The notes: a model not told the origin generated them from the sequence alone. A stretch of DNA of 64,000 nucleotides from Gramella jeungdoensis (GCF_023805255.1 NZ_JAMSCK010000004.1:372001-436000); one strand, 5' to 3'. Numbered from the stretch's first letter, positions 46,753 through 55,138 are shown. Numbers and translations: made by a program.

Positions 46753-46793
46753 TGACATCAATACCCTGTTTTTACAGGGTGTTTGCAATGTCA
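46753..46793. other. Two-part stem-loop upstream of small membrane protein gene
   Basis: Inner arms ACCCTGT (46763-46769) and ACAGGGT (46774-46780) with a TTTT loop sit inside outer arms TGACAT (46753-46758) and ATGTCA (46788-46793). It may be a regulatory RNA structure, an origin feature or a terminator without a full T-tract. Confidence 0.55.
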
Positions 46794-46830
46794 CACTTTT
46801 TAAGGAAGAGTGAATATACTTTTACCAGCA

Positions 46831-46995
46831 ATGGAAAAACTTGTAGAACTCATATTAGATAAAAAGAAAAAAAGACCGCTTTGGAAGGTGTTTCTTATCC
46901 TATCCGTTTTTGGTGTTTTATGGATAGTATTTTCTTTTCTATATGAACTTGCAATGTTATTTGTTCCTGATGTATATGATTGGTTGAATAATTGA
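46831..46995 (+). CDS. Small single-span membrane protein
   Basis: 54 aa from the ATG at 46831; a GTG 21 bases upstream directly after an AAGGAAG sequence is possible. A basic N-terminal stretch (LDKKKKRPLWK) precedes one or two hydrophobic helices (FLILSVFGVLWIVFSFLYEL). The size suggests a small membrane effector, an immunity protein or simple cargo. No family is recognised. Confidence 0.45.
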   Translation: MEKLVELILDKKKKRPLWKVFLILSVFGVLWIVFSFLYELAMLFVPDVYDWLNN

Positions 46996-47035
46996 TTTTT
47001 CATTTTATTCTTTATATTGATGTAAAATCGAAAAT

Positions 47036-47371
47036 ATGACTGATAAAGAAGTAATTGATGAATTATTAGCACTGGATTTACCAATTGGTTTATGGAGTGA
47101 AGTCAGTAGGGAAAAATTAGAACGGGAAGAATTTATGAAAGCCCAAGTAGAAAAGCATAGATTTTACATTGCCATTATGGATAAATTAATTGTAAATAAT
47201 GTGGTTAGAGTTGCGTTTTTCTATAATCCTGAAAGAAATAAATCAGAAGATGTAGCGGCACAATTTTTTCATCAGATTCCTAAACACTATGAACCCATTG
47301 AAAAAAATGTAGAATTTGCAAATTGGGTTTTCCCTTATAAAAATATGACTATTCCATTACGTTTTAAATAA
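47036..47371 (+). CDS. Hypothetical protein, last gene of the element
   Basis: 111 aa, soluble, with an acidic helical N-terminus (DKEVIDELLALDLPIGLWSEV) and a beta-rich C-terminus. It lies 40 bases after the small membrane protein on the same strand and may share its transcript. No family is recognised. The right arm sites and att repeat follow at 47457. Confidence 0.5.
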   Translation: MTDKEVIDELLALDLPIGLWSEVSREKLEREEFMKAQVEKHRFYIAIMDKLIVNNVVRVAFFYNPERNKSEDVAAQFFHQIPKHYEPIEKNVEFANWVFPYKNMTIPLRFK

Positions 47372-47456
47372 ATAAAGCTTCTAAAAATCACAACAAAAAA
47401 TCCTTTTACATCACTATCTGCTTTTTTCTTAAATCCTATCCATTATTTTAATTAAA

Positions 47457-47522
47457 ATTTGTTGCACACCTGTTGCATACTAACACTTTTTAAAAACTAC
47501 TTTCTAGTGTTTATAAGGGTTT
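47457..47522 (+). promoter_or_regulatory. Putative integrase arm-type sites, right end
   Basis: ATTTGTTGCACAC (47457-47469) is identical to 35193-35205. TGTTGCATAC and TAACACTTTTT follow, and TTTATAAGGGTTT (47510-47522) matches 35140-35152 with one difference. All are in the same orientation as at the left end. Confidence 0.7.
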
Positions 47523-47535
47523 GTTAAGCATATTA

Positions 47536-47554
47536 TATTTTTAACACAAAAGTA
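47536..47554 (+). repeat. attR core, 19-bp direct repeat
   Basis: TATTTTTAACACAAAAGTA, identical to 35100-35118. Chromosomal DNA resumes at 47555, 11 bases before the promoter of the next gene. Confidence 0.9.
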
Positions 47555-47564
47555 AATATATTTT

Positions 47565-47594
47565 TTTGTATGCCTAGCGCTTTTAGTACTTTTG
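47565..47594 (+). promoter_or_regulatory. Bacteroidota-type promoter for the gene at 47633
   Basis: TTTG (47565-47568) and TACTTTTG (47587-47594) are 18 bases apart. Transcription would start near 47600, so an ATG at 47570 cannot be used from this promoter. Confidence 0.7.
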
Positions 47595-47632
47595 AAGTAC
47601 ACAAAGAACATTGTTTATTTAAAAGAAAAAAT

Positions 47633-49096
47633 ATGCCAATTACTATAATGGGCGATAAGGAATTTGAAAATGTTCCTTCTATAAACAGCAAAGCCCTTCG
47701 CATCAATTTAAATGAAAATATCTACGGTACATTTTCTGAAATTGGTGCAGGTCAGGAAACGGTAAGAAACTTTTTCCGGGCCGGTGGTGCCTCTGGTACT
47801 ATTGCCAAAGCAATGAGCGCCTATGATAAGGATTTTAGTGATGCTATTTATGGCGTTGAAAATGACAGGCGTTATGTAACGGAAGCAAGGCTGAAAAAAA
47901 TGCTTTCACACGAAACCAACCTTATCGAACAACGTATTTCCAGGGAAAAACACCCAAATAAATTATTCTTCACCTATGCCAATACTGTGGCAACCATAGA
48001 TTTTGCTAAAAAATATAAAGGTCACGGTTGGGTAGGTATTCGTTACCAGGTTGATCCTAAGGAAGATTATAATGAGATCCTGCTTCACGTACGTTTTCAT
48101 GAGAATGATGCCAGACACCAGCAGAACACCCTGGGAATTCTGGGTGTGAATCTCATTTATGGCGCCTATTATAAATACGACAATCCTAAGAAACTATTAA
48201 GATATCTCTACGATCATATCGATAAGGATCAGATAGAGATAGATACTATCAACTTTTCAGGACCCAGGTTTGAAAAAGTGGATAACCGCTTAATGAGTCT
48301 CCAGCTTGTTAAGAACGGGATGACCGAAGCCGTGATGTTTGGCCCTGATGGTAATAATGTTCTTCCTGCAAAGATCCTTTATAAAAAGAACATCCTCGCA
48401 CTTCGCGGTAGCTTTAGACCGGTTACCAAGGTGAACATGGATATGTATGAGCGCTCTAAGGACCTTTTCTTTAAAGAAAGTAAGGTTTCCAGAGAGAATA
48501 CAGAGATCATATTCGAGATCACGCTTTCTAACCTTCGTGCTGAAGGTGAGATAGATGAAAGAGATTTTATGGACAGGGCTGAATTGCTTTGTTCCTTAGG
48601 CCAGACCGTAATGATCTCTAATTTCCAGGAATACTATCGTGTAGTTGAATACTTCTCCCGTTATTCTAAACAAAGAATGGGACTTACTATGGGAGTTCAG
48701 AACCTGGTAGATGTATTCGATGAAAAATATTATCGCCATTTAAGTGGTGGAATTCTTGAGGCCTTCGGTAAGTTATTCTTTAAAGATCTGAAAGTTTACT
48801 TATACCCTCTTAAAAATCCGGAAACCGGAGAGATCACTACCAGTGAAAATCTTAAAGTTCACCCACGTATGAAAGAGCTTTACAAATTCTTTAAATACAA
48901 TGGCCGTGTGGAAGACATCAAGGATTACAATCCGGATATAATGGATATTTACTCAAGAGAAGTTCTTAAGATGATAAGTGAAGGTAAAAAAGGCTGGGAG
49001 GAGATGTTACCAGAGAAAACAACCAAGATGATCAAGGAACAAAATCTTTTCAATTACAGGGAAAGCAGGGAAAAGGCAAAAACCGAAGAAGTCTAA
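47633..49096 (+). CDS. Conserved Bacteroidota protein, unknown function
   Basis: 487 aa from the ATG at 47633, chosen because the promoter lies at 47565-47594 and a purine-rich AAAAGAAAAAAT precedes it. It is soluble, with NENIYGTFSEIGAGQETVRNF near the N-terminus and GLTMGVQNLVDVFDEKYYR later. I recall homologues labelled nicotinate-nucleotide adenylyltransferase or TonB receptor, but neither set of motifs is visible, so no function is assigned. The native promoter survived the insertion of the element. Confidence 0.8.
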   Translation: MPITIMGDKEFENVPSINSKALRINLNENIYGTFSEIGAGQETVRNFFRAGGASGTIAKAMSAYDKDFSDAIYGVENDRRYVTEARLKKMLSHETNLIEQRISREKHPNKLFFTYANTVATIDFAKKYKGHGWVGIRYQVDPKEDYNEILLHVRFHENDARHQQNTLGILGVNLIYGAYYKYDNPKKLLRYLYDHIDKDQIEIDTINFSGPRFEKVDNRLMSLQLVKNGMTEAVMFGPDGNNVLPAKILYKKNILALRGSFRPVTKVNMDMYERSKDLFFKESKVSRENTEIIFEITLSNLRAEGEIDERDFMDRAELLCSLGQTVMISNFQEYYRVVEYFSRYSKQRMGLTMGVQNLVDVFDEKYYRHLSGGILEAFGKLFFKDLKVYLYPLKNPETGEITTSENLKVHPRMKELYKFFKYNGRVEDIKDYNPDIMDIYSREVLKMISEGKKGWEEMLPEKTTKMIKEQNLFNYRESREKAKTEEV

Positions 49097-49118
49097 TATT
49101 AGAATCATAAGAATAAAA

Positions 49119-49148
49119 AAAGCTGTTCGAATCGAGCAGCTTTTTTTT
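49119..49148 (+). terminator. Intrinsic terminator
   Basis: AAAGCTG/CAGCTTT stem with a partly paired TTCGA-TCGAG interior, then eight T. It ends the transcript of the gene at 47633 before the convergent murA. Confidence 0.9.
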
Positions 49149-49169
49149 ATTTCTTCTTTTTATCTGCAC

Positions 49170-50483
49170 CTATTCTAAACGTTCAATCCTGGCGCCTATA
49201 GATTTTAGTCTTTCTTCAATATTCTCATAGCCTCGGTCTATCTGCTCAATATTATGTATAGTGGAAGTTCCTTTGGCAGAAAGTGCTGCAATAAGTAATG
49301 AGATTCCTGCCCTGATATCTGGAGAAGTCATAGTGGTAGCCTTCAACTGAGATTTAAAATCATGACCAATAACAGTAGCACGATGGGGATCACAAAGAAT
49401 GATCTTCGCTCCCATATCTATTAATTTATCAACAAAGAAAAGCCTGCTTTCAAACATTTTCTGATGTATCAGAACACTTCCCCTCGCCTGTGTGGCAATT
49501 ACGAGGATAATACTCAAAAGATCTGGAGTAAATCCCGGCCAGGGAGCATCACTGATGTTCATTATAGAACCATCTATGAAACTTTGAACCTCATAGCCAT
49601 CCTTGTGCGCGGGAATATGAATATCATCACCTTTCTTTTCAACTGTGATTCCCAGTTTTCTAAAAACAGTAGGGATTATTCCCAGCATTTCCCAGCTTAC
49701 GTCTTTTATTGTGATCTCACTTCGTGTCATTGCCGCCAGCCCTATCCATGATCCTATCTCGATCATATCGGGAAGGATGCGATGTTCACAACCTCCCAGA
49801 CGCTCTACACCTTCAATAGTCAAAAGGTTGGAACCAACTCCGCCGATCTTTGCTCCCATCGAGTTCAGCATCTTGCATAATTGCTGAAGATAAGGTTCAC
49901 AGGCTGCGTTGTAAATTGTGGTCGTTCCCTTGGCAAGAACCGCTGCCATAACGATATTGGCAGTTCCCGTTACCGAAGCTTCTTCAAGTAACATAAAATC
50001 GCCGGTGAGTCCATTAGGCGCCTCAACCCCATAGAATCTTTCTTCCTTATTGTACCTGAAATCGGCACCAAGTTTCATGAATCCTTCAAAATGGGTATCC
50101 AGCCTTCTTCTTCCTATCTTATCACCTCCTGGTTTGGGAATATATCCTTTTCCAAAGCGACCAAGAAGAGGACCAACAATCATTATGGAACCTCTAAGGC
50201 CTCCACCGTCCTTTTTGAACTGTTCACTGGCAAGGTAATGCATATCCAGCTCATCACTCTGAAAAGTATAACTGCCCTTCCCTATCTTTTCAACTTTTAC
50301 TCCAAGATTGCGTAAAAGATTAATCAGCTTGTTTACGTCAAGAATATCAGGAATGTTATGTATGGTTACCTTTTCGTCGGTTAACAATACGGCACATAGT
50401 ATCTGCAGTGCTTCGTTTTTTGCTCCCTGGGGATAAATTTCCCCGCTCAAACGATGACCGCCTTCAATTCGAAATGTTCCCAT
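49170..50483 (-). CDS. murA: UDP-N-acetylglucosamine 1-carboxyvinyltransferase, Cys-to-Asp active site
   Basis: 437 aa, full EPSP-synthase fold with the opening GGHRLSGEIYPQGAKNEALQ. It transfers enolpyruvate from PEP to UDP-GlcNAc, the first committed step of peptidoglycan. The active-site loop reads PKPGGDKIGRRRLD, so D121 replaces the Cys (C115 of E. coli). Asp at this position supports catalysis and is known to prevent inactivation by fosfomycin. The DUF4290 gene lies 14 bases upstream on the same strand. Confidence 0.96.
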   Translation of the reverse strand: MGTFRIEGGHRLSGEIYPQGAKNEALQILCAVLLTDEKVTIHNIPDILDVNKLINLLRNLGVKVEKIGKGSYTFQSDELDMHYLASEQFKKDGGGLRGSIMIVGPLLGRFGKGYIPKPGGDKIGRRRLDTHFEGFMKLGADFRYNKEERFYGVEAPNGLTGDFMLLEEASVTGTANIVMAAVLAKGTTTIYNAACEPYLQQLCKMLNSMGAKIGGVGSNLLTIEGVERLGGCEHRILPDMIEIGSWIGLAAMTRSEITIKDVSWEMLGIIPTVFRKLGITVEKKGDDIHIPAHKDGYEVQSFIDGSIMNISDAPWPGFTPDLLSIILVIATQARGSVLIHQKMFESRLFFVDKLIDMGAKIILCDPHRATVIGHDFKSQLKATTMTSPDIRAGISLLIAALSAKGTSTIHNIEQIDRGYENIEERLKSIGARIERLE

Positions 50484-50497
50484 TAAAAGATTTGAGT

Positions 50498-51139
50498 TTA
50501 GTGGCGTTTACGGCCTCCTTTTCGGCCAGATTTCTTTGTGTTTTTAGAGTATTTCTTCTTACCTCCGCCGCCTCTTATAAGGTCTGAAGCCTGACTCAGG
50601 TCTTCATCAGCATTCTTAAGGTTAAGCTTCCCGTGACTAAGGTCTTTAAGATGGTCAAAGATCACATTATCATCAACCGAATCCCTGTTCCAGTTAAGGT
50701 AAGATTTCTTCATATGGTTGGCAATGCTAAGAACGATAGCCTCTTTAAGATCTCCATCTTCCCAGTCTTTAACCTCATCTATCATCTTTTTGATATTATT
50801 CCCATAGAAGCGATATTTGGGATTATTTTCGGGATAGCTGAGCATATCAGGTCTTTCGGCAAGCATTTCCCGTGTTGGTTTTGGAAATGGTGATTCAACA
50901 TCCAGTTTAAAATCACTAATAATGAATAACTGGTCCCATAGTTTATGCTGAAAATCGGGCACGTCACGAAGATGCGGATTCATGTTCCCCATCACTGCGA
51001 TAATAGATTTCGCTACTTTGTTTCTTTCCTTATCATCCTCTATGCTTACGGCGTGCTCTACCATTTTCTGAAGATGTCTACCGTATTCGGGAATTATAAG
51101 TTTACTCCTTTCAGAGTTATATTCTAAAGCGTTTGTCAA
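50498..51139 (-). CDS. DUF4290-domain protein
   Basis: 213 aa. A helical domain (about 1-165, MTNALEYNSERSKLIIPEYG at the start) is followed by a basic Gly/Lys/Arg tail (GGGKKKYSKNTKKSGRKGGR) that suggests nucleic-acid or ribosome contact. It is conserved in Bacteroidota, with no known role. It sits directly upstream of murA in the same direction, a conserved pairing as far as I recall. Confidence 0.82.
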   Translation of the reverse strand: MTNALEYNSERSKLIIPEYGRHLQKMVEHAVSIEDDKERNKVAKSIIAVMGNMNPHLRDVPDFQHKLWDQLFIISDFKLDVESPFPKPTREMLAERPDMLSYPENNPKYRFYGNNIKKMIDEVKDWEDGDLKEAIVLSIANHMKKSYLNWNRDSVDDNVIFDHLKDLSHGKLNLKNADEDLSQASDLIRGGGGKKKYSKNTKKSGRKGGRKRH

Positions 51140-51240
51140 AATTGAAGTTTAATTAGGTAATTTATCTGAAGTTTACTCCTGCCTGCAAAATAATAAATAT
51201 TCCTAAGCAAGCACAATAAATCTTCTTTTATATTCAATGT

Positions 51241-51534
51241 TTAAAGGGATATCACGCCATCTACATTGGCCGCCACCTCCCTGTACTTTTCAATTACCGC
51301 ATCAGGGTTCTTCATCCTTACATTTATAGATACGCTGGTATAAGTGCCCTTCTTGGATTGTTTGGTCTCTATAACGGCGCCCATATTATCAAAAATATCC
51401 TCTACCTCTTCTATTTGATTTCCTTTAGTAGGAACAATGAATTTATAGAGGTATTCTGAAGGCCACATGGCTGTGTCCTGCAATTGTTTCTTAAGTTTCG
51501 CGTAAAATTCCTCCGGGTTCTTCGATTCACTCAT
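51241..51534 (-). CDS. DUF493-family (YbeD-like) protein
   Basis: 97 aa with a ferredoxin-like ACT-type fold (YLYKFIVPTKGNQIEEVEDIF, then KKGTYTSVSINVRMKNPD). The start is the ATG at 51534, not a codon 36 bases upstream, because a TATCTTTG box (51560-51567, minus strand) would place transcription start in between. Function unknown; E. coli YbeD sits with lipoate genes. Confidence 0.82.
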   Translation of the reverse strand: MSESKNPEEFYAKLKKQLQDTAMWPSEYLYKFIVPTKGNQIEEVEDIFDNMGAVIETKQSKKGTYTSVSINVRMKNPDAVIEKYREVAANVDGVISL

Positions 51535-51618
51535 AATTTTTCTCCTTCGTTTAAGACTGCAAAGATACAAGTAATGATAGCATTTTTATAATCAATTTCA
51601 AATGTCGAAATTTGCCGC

Positions 51619-52152
51619 GTGAAAACCAGGAAAATTGTCATCACCGGTGGTCCCGGTACGGGAAAATCTTCTATCATCCATAAACTGGAAGAAATGGGAG
51701 AAAACTGCCTTCATGAAATATCCAGGGAGGTGACGCTCCAGGCCCAAAAAGAAGGAATAGACCAGCTTTTTTTAGAGAAACCATTATTGTTCAGTCAGAA
51801 ACTACTGGAAGGCAGACTTAATCAGTATCATAAAGCAAATAAGCTAAGTTCTCAGCATGTTTTTATAGATCGTGGATTACCAGATGTACTTGCTTACATG
51901 GAATACTTTAAGACAGATTATCCCGATCTTTTCCATACCACCTGCGAAGATTACCGCTATGATAAAATCTTTATCCTCCCTCCCTGGCAGGAAATTTACA
52001 CCAGCGATAATGAACGTTATGAGAGTTTTGAAGAAGCCTTAAAAATTTCGTCTTATCTTTATTCTACCTATGAAAGGTATGGTTATGAGCCTATTGAAGT
52101 TCCAAAACTGGCTATAGATGAACGTACTGAATTCATTTTGAATAAGATCTAA
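51619..52152 (+). CDS. P-loop NTPase, AAA_28/NadR-kinase-like
   Basis: 177 aa from a GTG start. Walker A is GGPGTGKSS (residues 9-17) and a DRGLPDVLAY segment gives the metal-binding Asp, as in the nicotinamide riboside kinase-like AAA_28 family. It probably phosphorylates a small molecule or is a deoxynucleoside kinase-like protein; the substrate is not known. It is followed 6 bases later by recQ on the same strand. Confidence 0.83.
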   Translation: MKTRKIVITGGPGTGKSSIIHKLEEMGENCLHEISREVTLQAQKEGIDQLFLEKPLLFSQKLLEGRLNQYHKANKLSSQHVFIDRGLPDVLAYMEYFKTDYPDLFHTTCEDYRYDKIFILPPWQEIYTSDNERYESFEEALKISSYLYSTYERYGYEPIEVPKLAIDERTEFILNKI

Positions 52153-52158
52153 ACGTAT

Positions 52159-54060
52159 TTGCAGGAGGAAGCTTTAAAAATATTAGATAAGTACTGGGGT
52201 TTCCATGAGTTCAGGCCACAGCAGCTGGAAGTCATCGAATCAATTCTGGAAGGAAAAGACACGCTTACTCTTTTTCCTACCGGAGGAGGAAAATCTATTT
52301 GCTTCCAGATACCGGCAATGATGCGGAAAGGAATATGTATCGTGGTTTCTCCCCTTATATCCCTGATGGAAGACCAGGTAAATACACTTCAGCAAAAAAA
52401 TATCAAGGCCATGGCCATCACAGGAGGAATCTCCTTTGAAGACCTGGACCGCAACCTGGATAACTGTATCTTTGGAAATTATAAGTTCCTTTATCTTTCT
52501 CCAGAAAGACTTCAGCAGGAGATAGTTCGCGAACGATTCAAGCAGATGAACATCAATCTAATTGCTATTGATGAAGCTCACTGTATCTCGCAATGGGGAC
52601 ATGATTTCAGGCCGGCATATAGAAATATTTCAGATTTAAGAGAACTATTACCCGATGTAAAAATAGCAGCATTCACTGCAACGGCAACAAATGAGGTTGT
52701 TCTGGATATTTGCGAACAACTCAAACTTAGGGATCCCGTTATTCATAAGAAATCTTTTGAACGATCTAATCTTCAGTATGAGGTGATCAAAACTGAAGAT
52801 AAGTACTTCCGCCTAACTCAGATTCTTAAAGGAGATTCAGCTATTATATATGTGAGAAGCAGGAATGCCACCCAGGAAATAAGTCAGTTTCTCAATAAAA
52901 ATGGCATTACAGCTGCGGCTTATCATGGCGGACTCAAAAAAGAGGAGAAATCGGTAAAATTTCAGGAATGGCTCTCTAATAAAGTTAGCGTTATGGTAGC
53001 CACTACCGCTTTTGGGATGGGTATAGATAAAGCTGATGTAAGAACGGTGATACATATAGACCTGCCTGAAAGTATGGAAAGTTATTTCCAGGAAGCAGGA
53101 AGGGCTGGCCGGGATGGCAAACCTGCAAAAGCCATTATCCTTACCAATGCCGGTGACATTCCGGTTCTAAAAAATCAATTTCTGAACAACCTGGCATCTT
53201 TTGAAGATGTGAAACTGGTGTACCGAAAGCTTAACGCTTATTTCAGTATAGCCTATGGCGAAGGAGAGAATACGCAGCATGATTTCAATTTTTCAGGCTT
53301 TTGCCATCATTATCAGTTCAATCCTAATAAAACATATAATGCCCTGCAGTTACTGGACCGTTGCAGTGTATTAAGGTTATCACAGAATTACCAGAAGAAA
53401 ACTGAGATCATGATTCTTCTATCCGGAAATCATCTGGATAACTATCTGGATGAAAATCCTCGTTACGCTAATATATTAAGGACAGTGCTTAGAAATTATG
53501 GTGGTGTATTCGAAAATCTGATCCCTTTTAATCTTACTTCGGTTTGTGAAAAATCGGGTATTTCGGAAGAAGAAGCGATAAGGATTCTTGAAGAGCTTGC
53601 CGAGAAAGAAATTATAGAATTCAATATTTCACGACATGATGCCAGCATTACATTTTTACTGCCCAGAGAAGATGATTCAACTTTGAATCCTCTTGTGGCC
53701 TTTATAAGGGATTACAACAATACTAAAAGAGAAAAGATCGAAGCAGTTCTCAAATTTGTAAATAACGACCGGGTATGCCGACAGGTTCAGTTACTTGAAT
53801 ATTTTGGCGAGAAAAACCCCAGGTCCTGCGGAAAGTGTTCGGTATGTAAAAAAGACACTAAAGAATTATCCAAGGACGATATGAACGAGATTTATCTCGG
53901 GATAATAAGAATACTGAAAGGTGGGCCTAAAGATTCCAGAGAAATTGTTTCCATCCTTCAGTATAAAGAGGATTCCGTTTTAAAAGTATTAGGTTTGCTT
54001 TGCGAAAAGGGAGTTCTGGACCGTACCCCTAATAATAAATACATAATCACCAAAAAATGA
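52159..54060 (+). CDS. recQ: ATP-dependent DNA helicase RecQ
   Basis: 633 aa. Motif I is TGGGKS (41-46), DEAH at 138-141, the aromatic loop HCISQWGHDFRP, SFTATA-type AFTATAT, and the QEAGRAGRDG motif VI. The zinc-binding Cys cluster (CRQ ... SCGKCSVC) follows. The protein then ends in a short winged-helix-like segment without an HRDC domain, the short RecQ form common in Bacteroidota. It unwinds DNA in recombination repair. The start is TTG, and the stop overlaps the fmt start by 4 bases. Confidence 0.94.
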   Translation: MQEEALKILDKYWGFHEFRPQQLEVIESILEGKDTLTLFPTGGGKSICFQIPAMMRKGICIVVSPLISLMEDQVNTLQQKNIKAMAITGGISFEDLDRNLDNCIFGNYKFLYLSPERLQQEIVRERFKQMNINLIAIDEAHCISQWGHDFRPAYRNISDLRELLPDVKIAAFTATATNEVVLDICEQLKLRDPVIHKKSFERSNLQYEVIKTEDKYFRLTQILKGDSAIIYVRSRNATQEISQFLNKNGITAAAYHGGLKKEEKSVKFQEWLSNKVSVMVATTAFGMGIDKADVRTVIHIDLPESMESYFQEAGRAGRDGKPAKAIILTNAGDIPVLKNQFLNNLASFEDVKLVYRKLNAYFSIAYGEGENTQHDFNFSGFCHHYQFNPNKTYNALQLLDRCSVLRLSQNYQKKTEIMILLSGNHLDNYLDENPRYANILRTVLRNYGGVFENLIPFNLTSVCEKSGISEEEAIRILEELAEKEIIEFNISRHDASITFLLPREDDSTLNPLVAFIRDYNNTKREKIEAVLKFVNNDRVCRQVQLLEYFGEKNPRSCGKCSVCKKDTKELSKDDMNEIYLGIIRILKGGPKDSREIVSILQYKEDSVLKVLGLLCEKGVLDRTPNNKYIITKK

Positions 54061-55004
54061 AAGACCTGAGAATAGTGTTCATGGGAACACCAGATTTTGC
54101 TGTGAAGAGCCTGGAGGCTATCCTAGAAGCCGGATTTAATGTAGTAGGTGTGGTCACTGTACCAGATAGGCCAGCCGGAAGAGGACAAAAATTAAAAGCA
54201 AGTGCAGTAAAAAGTTATGCACTTTCCCAACACCTGAATGTATTGCAACCTGTAAACCTGAAGTCGGAAGAATTTCAGAATAAACTCAAAGAACTAAACC
54301 CAAACGTTCAGGTAGTCGTAGCTTTTAGAATGTTACCAAAATCGGTTTGGAACTTTCCAGAATATGGAACTTTCAATTTGCATGCTTCTCTCCTGCCCCA
54401 GTATCGTGGGGCAGCACCGATTAACTGGGCCATCATAAACGGAGAGAAAAAAACGGGAGTTTCAACCTTTTTCCTTGATGAAAAGATAGATACAGGAGAA
54501 ATGATCTTTCAGGAAGAAGTTGAGATCGCAGATACAGAAAATGTCGGCTCGCTACATGACAGGTTAATGGACAAGGGTGCCAGGCTCGTGGTAAAGACCC
54601 TAAATGCTATTGCCAGTGGAGAAGTTCAAAGGGAACCCCAGGCAGAAAATGATGAATTAAAACCTGCTCCAAAGCTTTCGAGAGAAAATACCAAGATAGA
54701 CTGGAATTCAAGGGTAGAAGAAATATATAACCTTATTAGGGGACTGAATCCTTATCCGGCGGCCTGGTGTTATCTTGAAGATTCTTCAGAGGAGATTAAG
54801 GTAAAGATCTATGATATAGAAAAGATAAAGCAAGAACATCATCTGCCTAACGGCACTGTAACTGTGAATGATAAGAAAATAAAAGTAGCTGCCATGGATG
54901 GATACATCATTATTAATGAAATACAGATGCCAGGAAAAAGAAAGATGACATCAAAAGCACTTTTGAACGGATTTGATTTCGCTCCAGACGCAAAAATGCG
55001 CTAA
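54057..55004 (+). CDS. fmt: Methionyl-tRNA formyltransferase
   Basis: 315 aa. The formyl-THF motif is HASLLPQYRGAAPINWAI, the opening is RIVFMGTPDFAVKSL, and DTGEM follows. It formylates initiator Met-tRNA. It overlaps recQ by ATGA, giving translational coupling of a repair helicase with a translation gene. Confidence 0.96.
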   Translation: MKDLRIVFMGTPDFAVKSLEAILEAGFNVVGVVTVPDRPAGRGQKLKASAVKSYALSQHLNVLQPVNLKSEEFQNKLKELNPNVQVVVAFRMLPKSVWNFPEYGTFNLHASLLPQYRGAAPINWAIINGEKKTGVSTFFLDEKIDTGEMIFQEEVEIADTENVGSLHDRLMDKGARLVVKTLNAIASGEVQREPQAENDELKPAPKLSRENTKIDWNSRVEEIYNLIRGLNPYPAAWCYLEDSSEEIKVKIYDIEKIKQEHHLPNGTVTVNDKKIKVAAMDGYIIINEIQMPGKRKMTSKALLNGFDFAPDAKMR

Positions 55005-55108
55005 AGCCTTATTAACACTGAATTTGTTGCATTTTAGTAAAAAACAATTATCTTTATTAACAAAACAACCAAGTTATTAACAAATACGGGCTTTTCCCTT
55101 GTCATTAC

Positions 55109-55138
55109 TTGCGTGGACAAGAAATCCGTATAAATTTG
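55109..55138 (+). promoter_or_regulatory. Bacteroidota-type promoter of the HU gene
   Basis: TTG (55109-55111) and TAAATTTG (55131-55138) are exactly 19 bases apart. Transcription would start near 55145, giving a 45-base leader. Confidence 0.75.

Larger units (their letters stand above)
46077..46830. other. Non-coding control region, possible replication origin
   Basis: About 750 bases without a credible gene. It contains the two TGTAGCG...CGCTACA palindromes, AT-rich tracts (a run of nine T at 46431-46439), a polypurine G-rich stretch (46556-46590) and a two-part stem-loop (46753-46793). This is the largest empty stretch in the element and lies directly upstream of the replication-type genes, so an origin or a promoter-operator region is the simplest reading. 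Confidence 0.5.
35100..47554 (+). mobile_element. 12.4-kb integrated element bounded by 19-bp att repeats
   Basis: The ends are an exact direct repeat TATTTTTAACACAAAAGTA at 35100-35118 and 47536-47554. Just inside both ends are shared boxes (ATTTGTTGCACAC and TTTATA[AG]GGGTTT) in direct orientation, as expected of integrase arm sites, and the first gene is a tyrosine recombinase. Gene content differs sharply from the flanks, being mostly unrecognised small and membrane proteins. I could find no GATC and no CCGG inside. No relaxase, coupling protein, terminase or capsid gene was recognised, so it is neither an obvious conjugative element nor a prophage. A 896-aa helicase/polymerase-like protein suggests autonomous replication after excision. 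Confidence 0.9.

Noticed and set aside
46831-47371. Small membrane protein plus following gene as a toxin-antitoxin pair
   Set aside because: Sizes and order would fit, but neither product shows a known toxin or antitoxin motif; left as hypotheticals.
35100-47554. Prophage or conjugative element
   Set aside because: No terminase, portal, capsid, tail, relaxase, coupling ATPase or Tra gene could be recognised; an integrative element of unknown transfer mode is the safer call.
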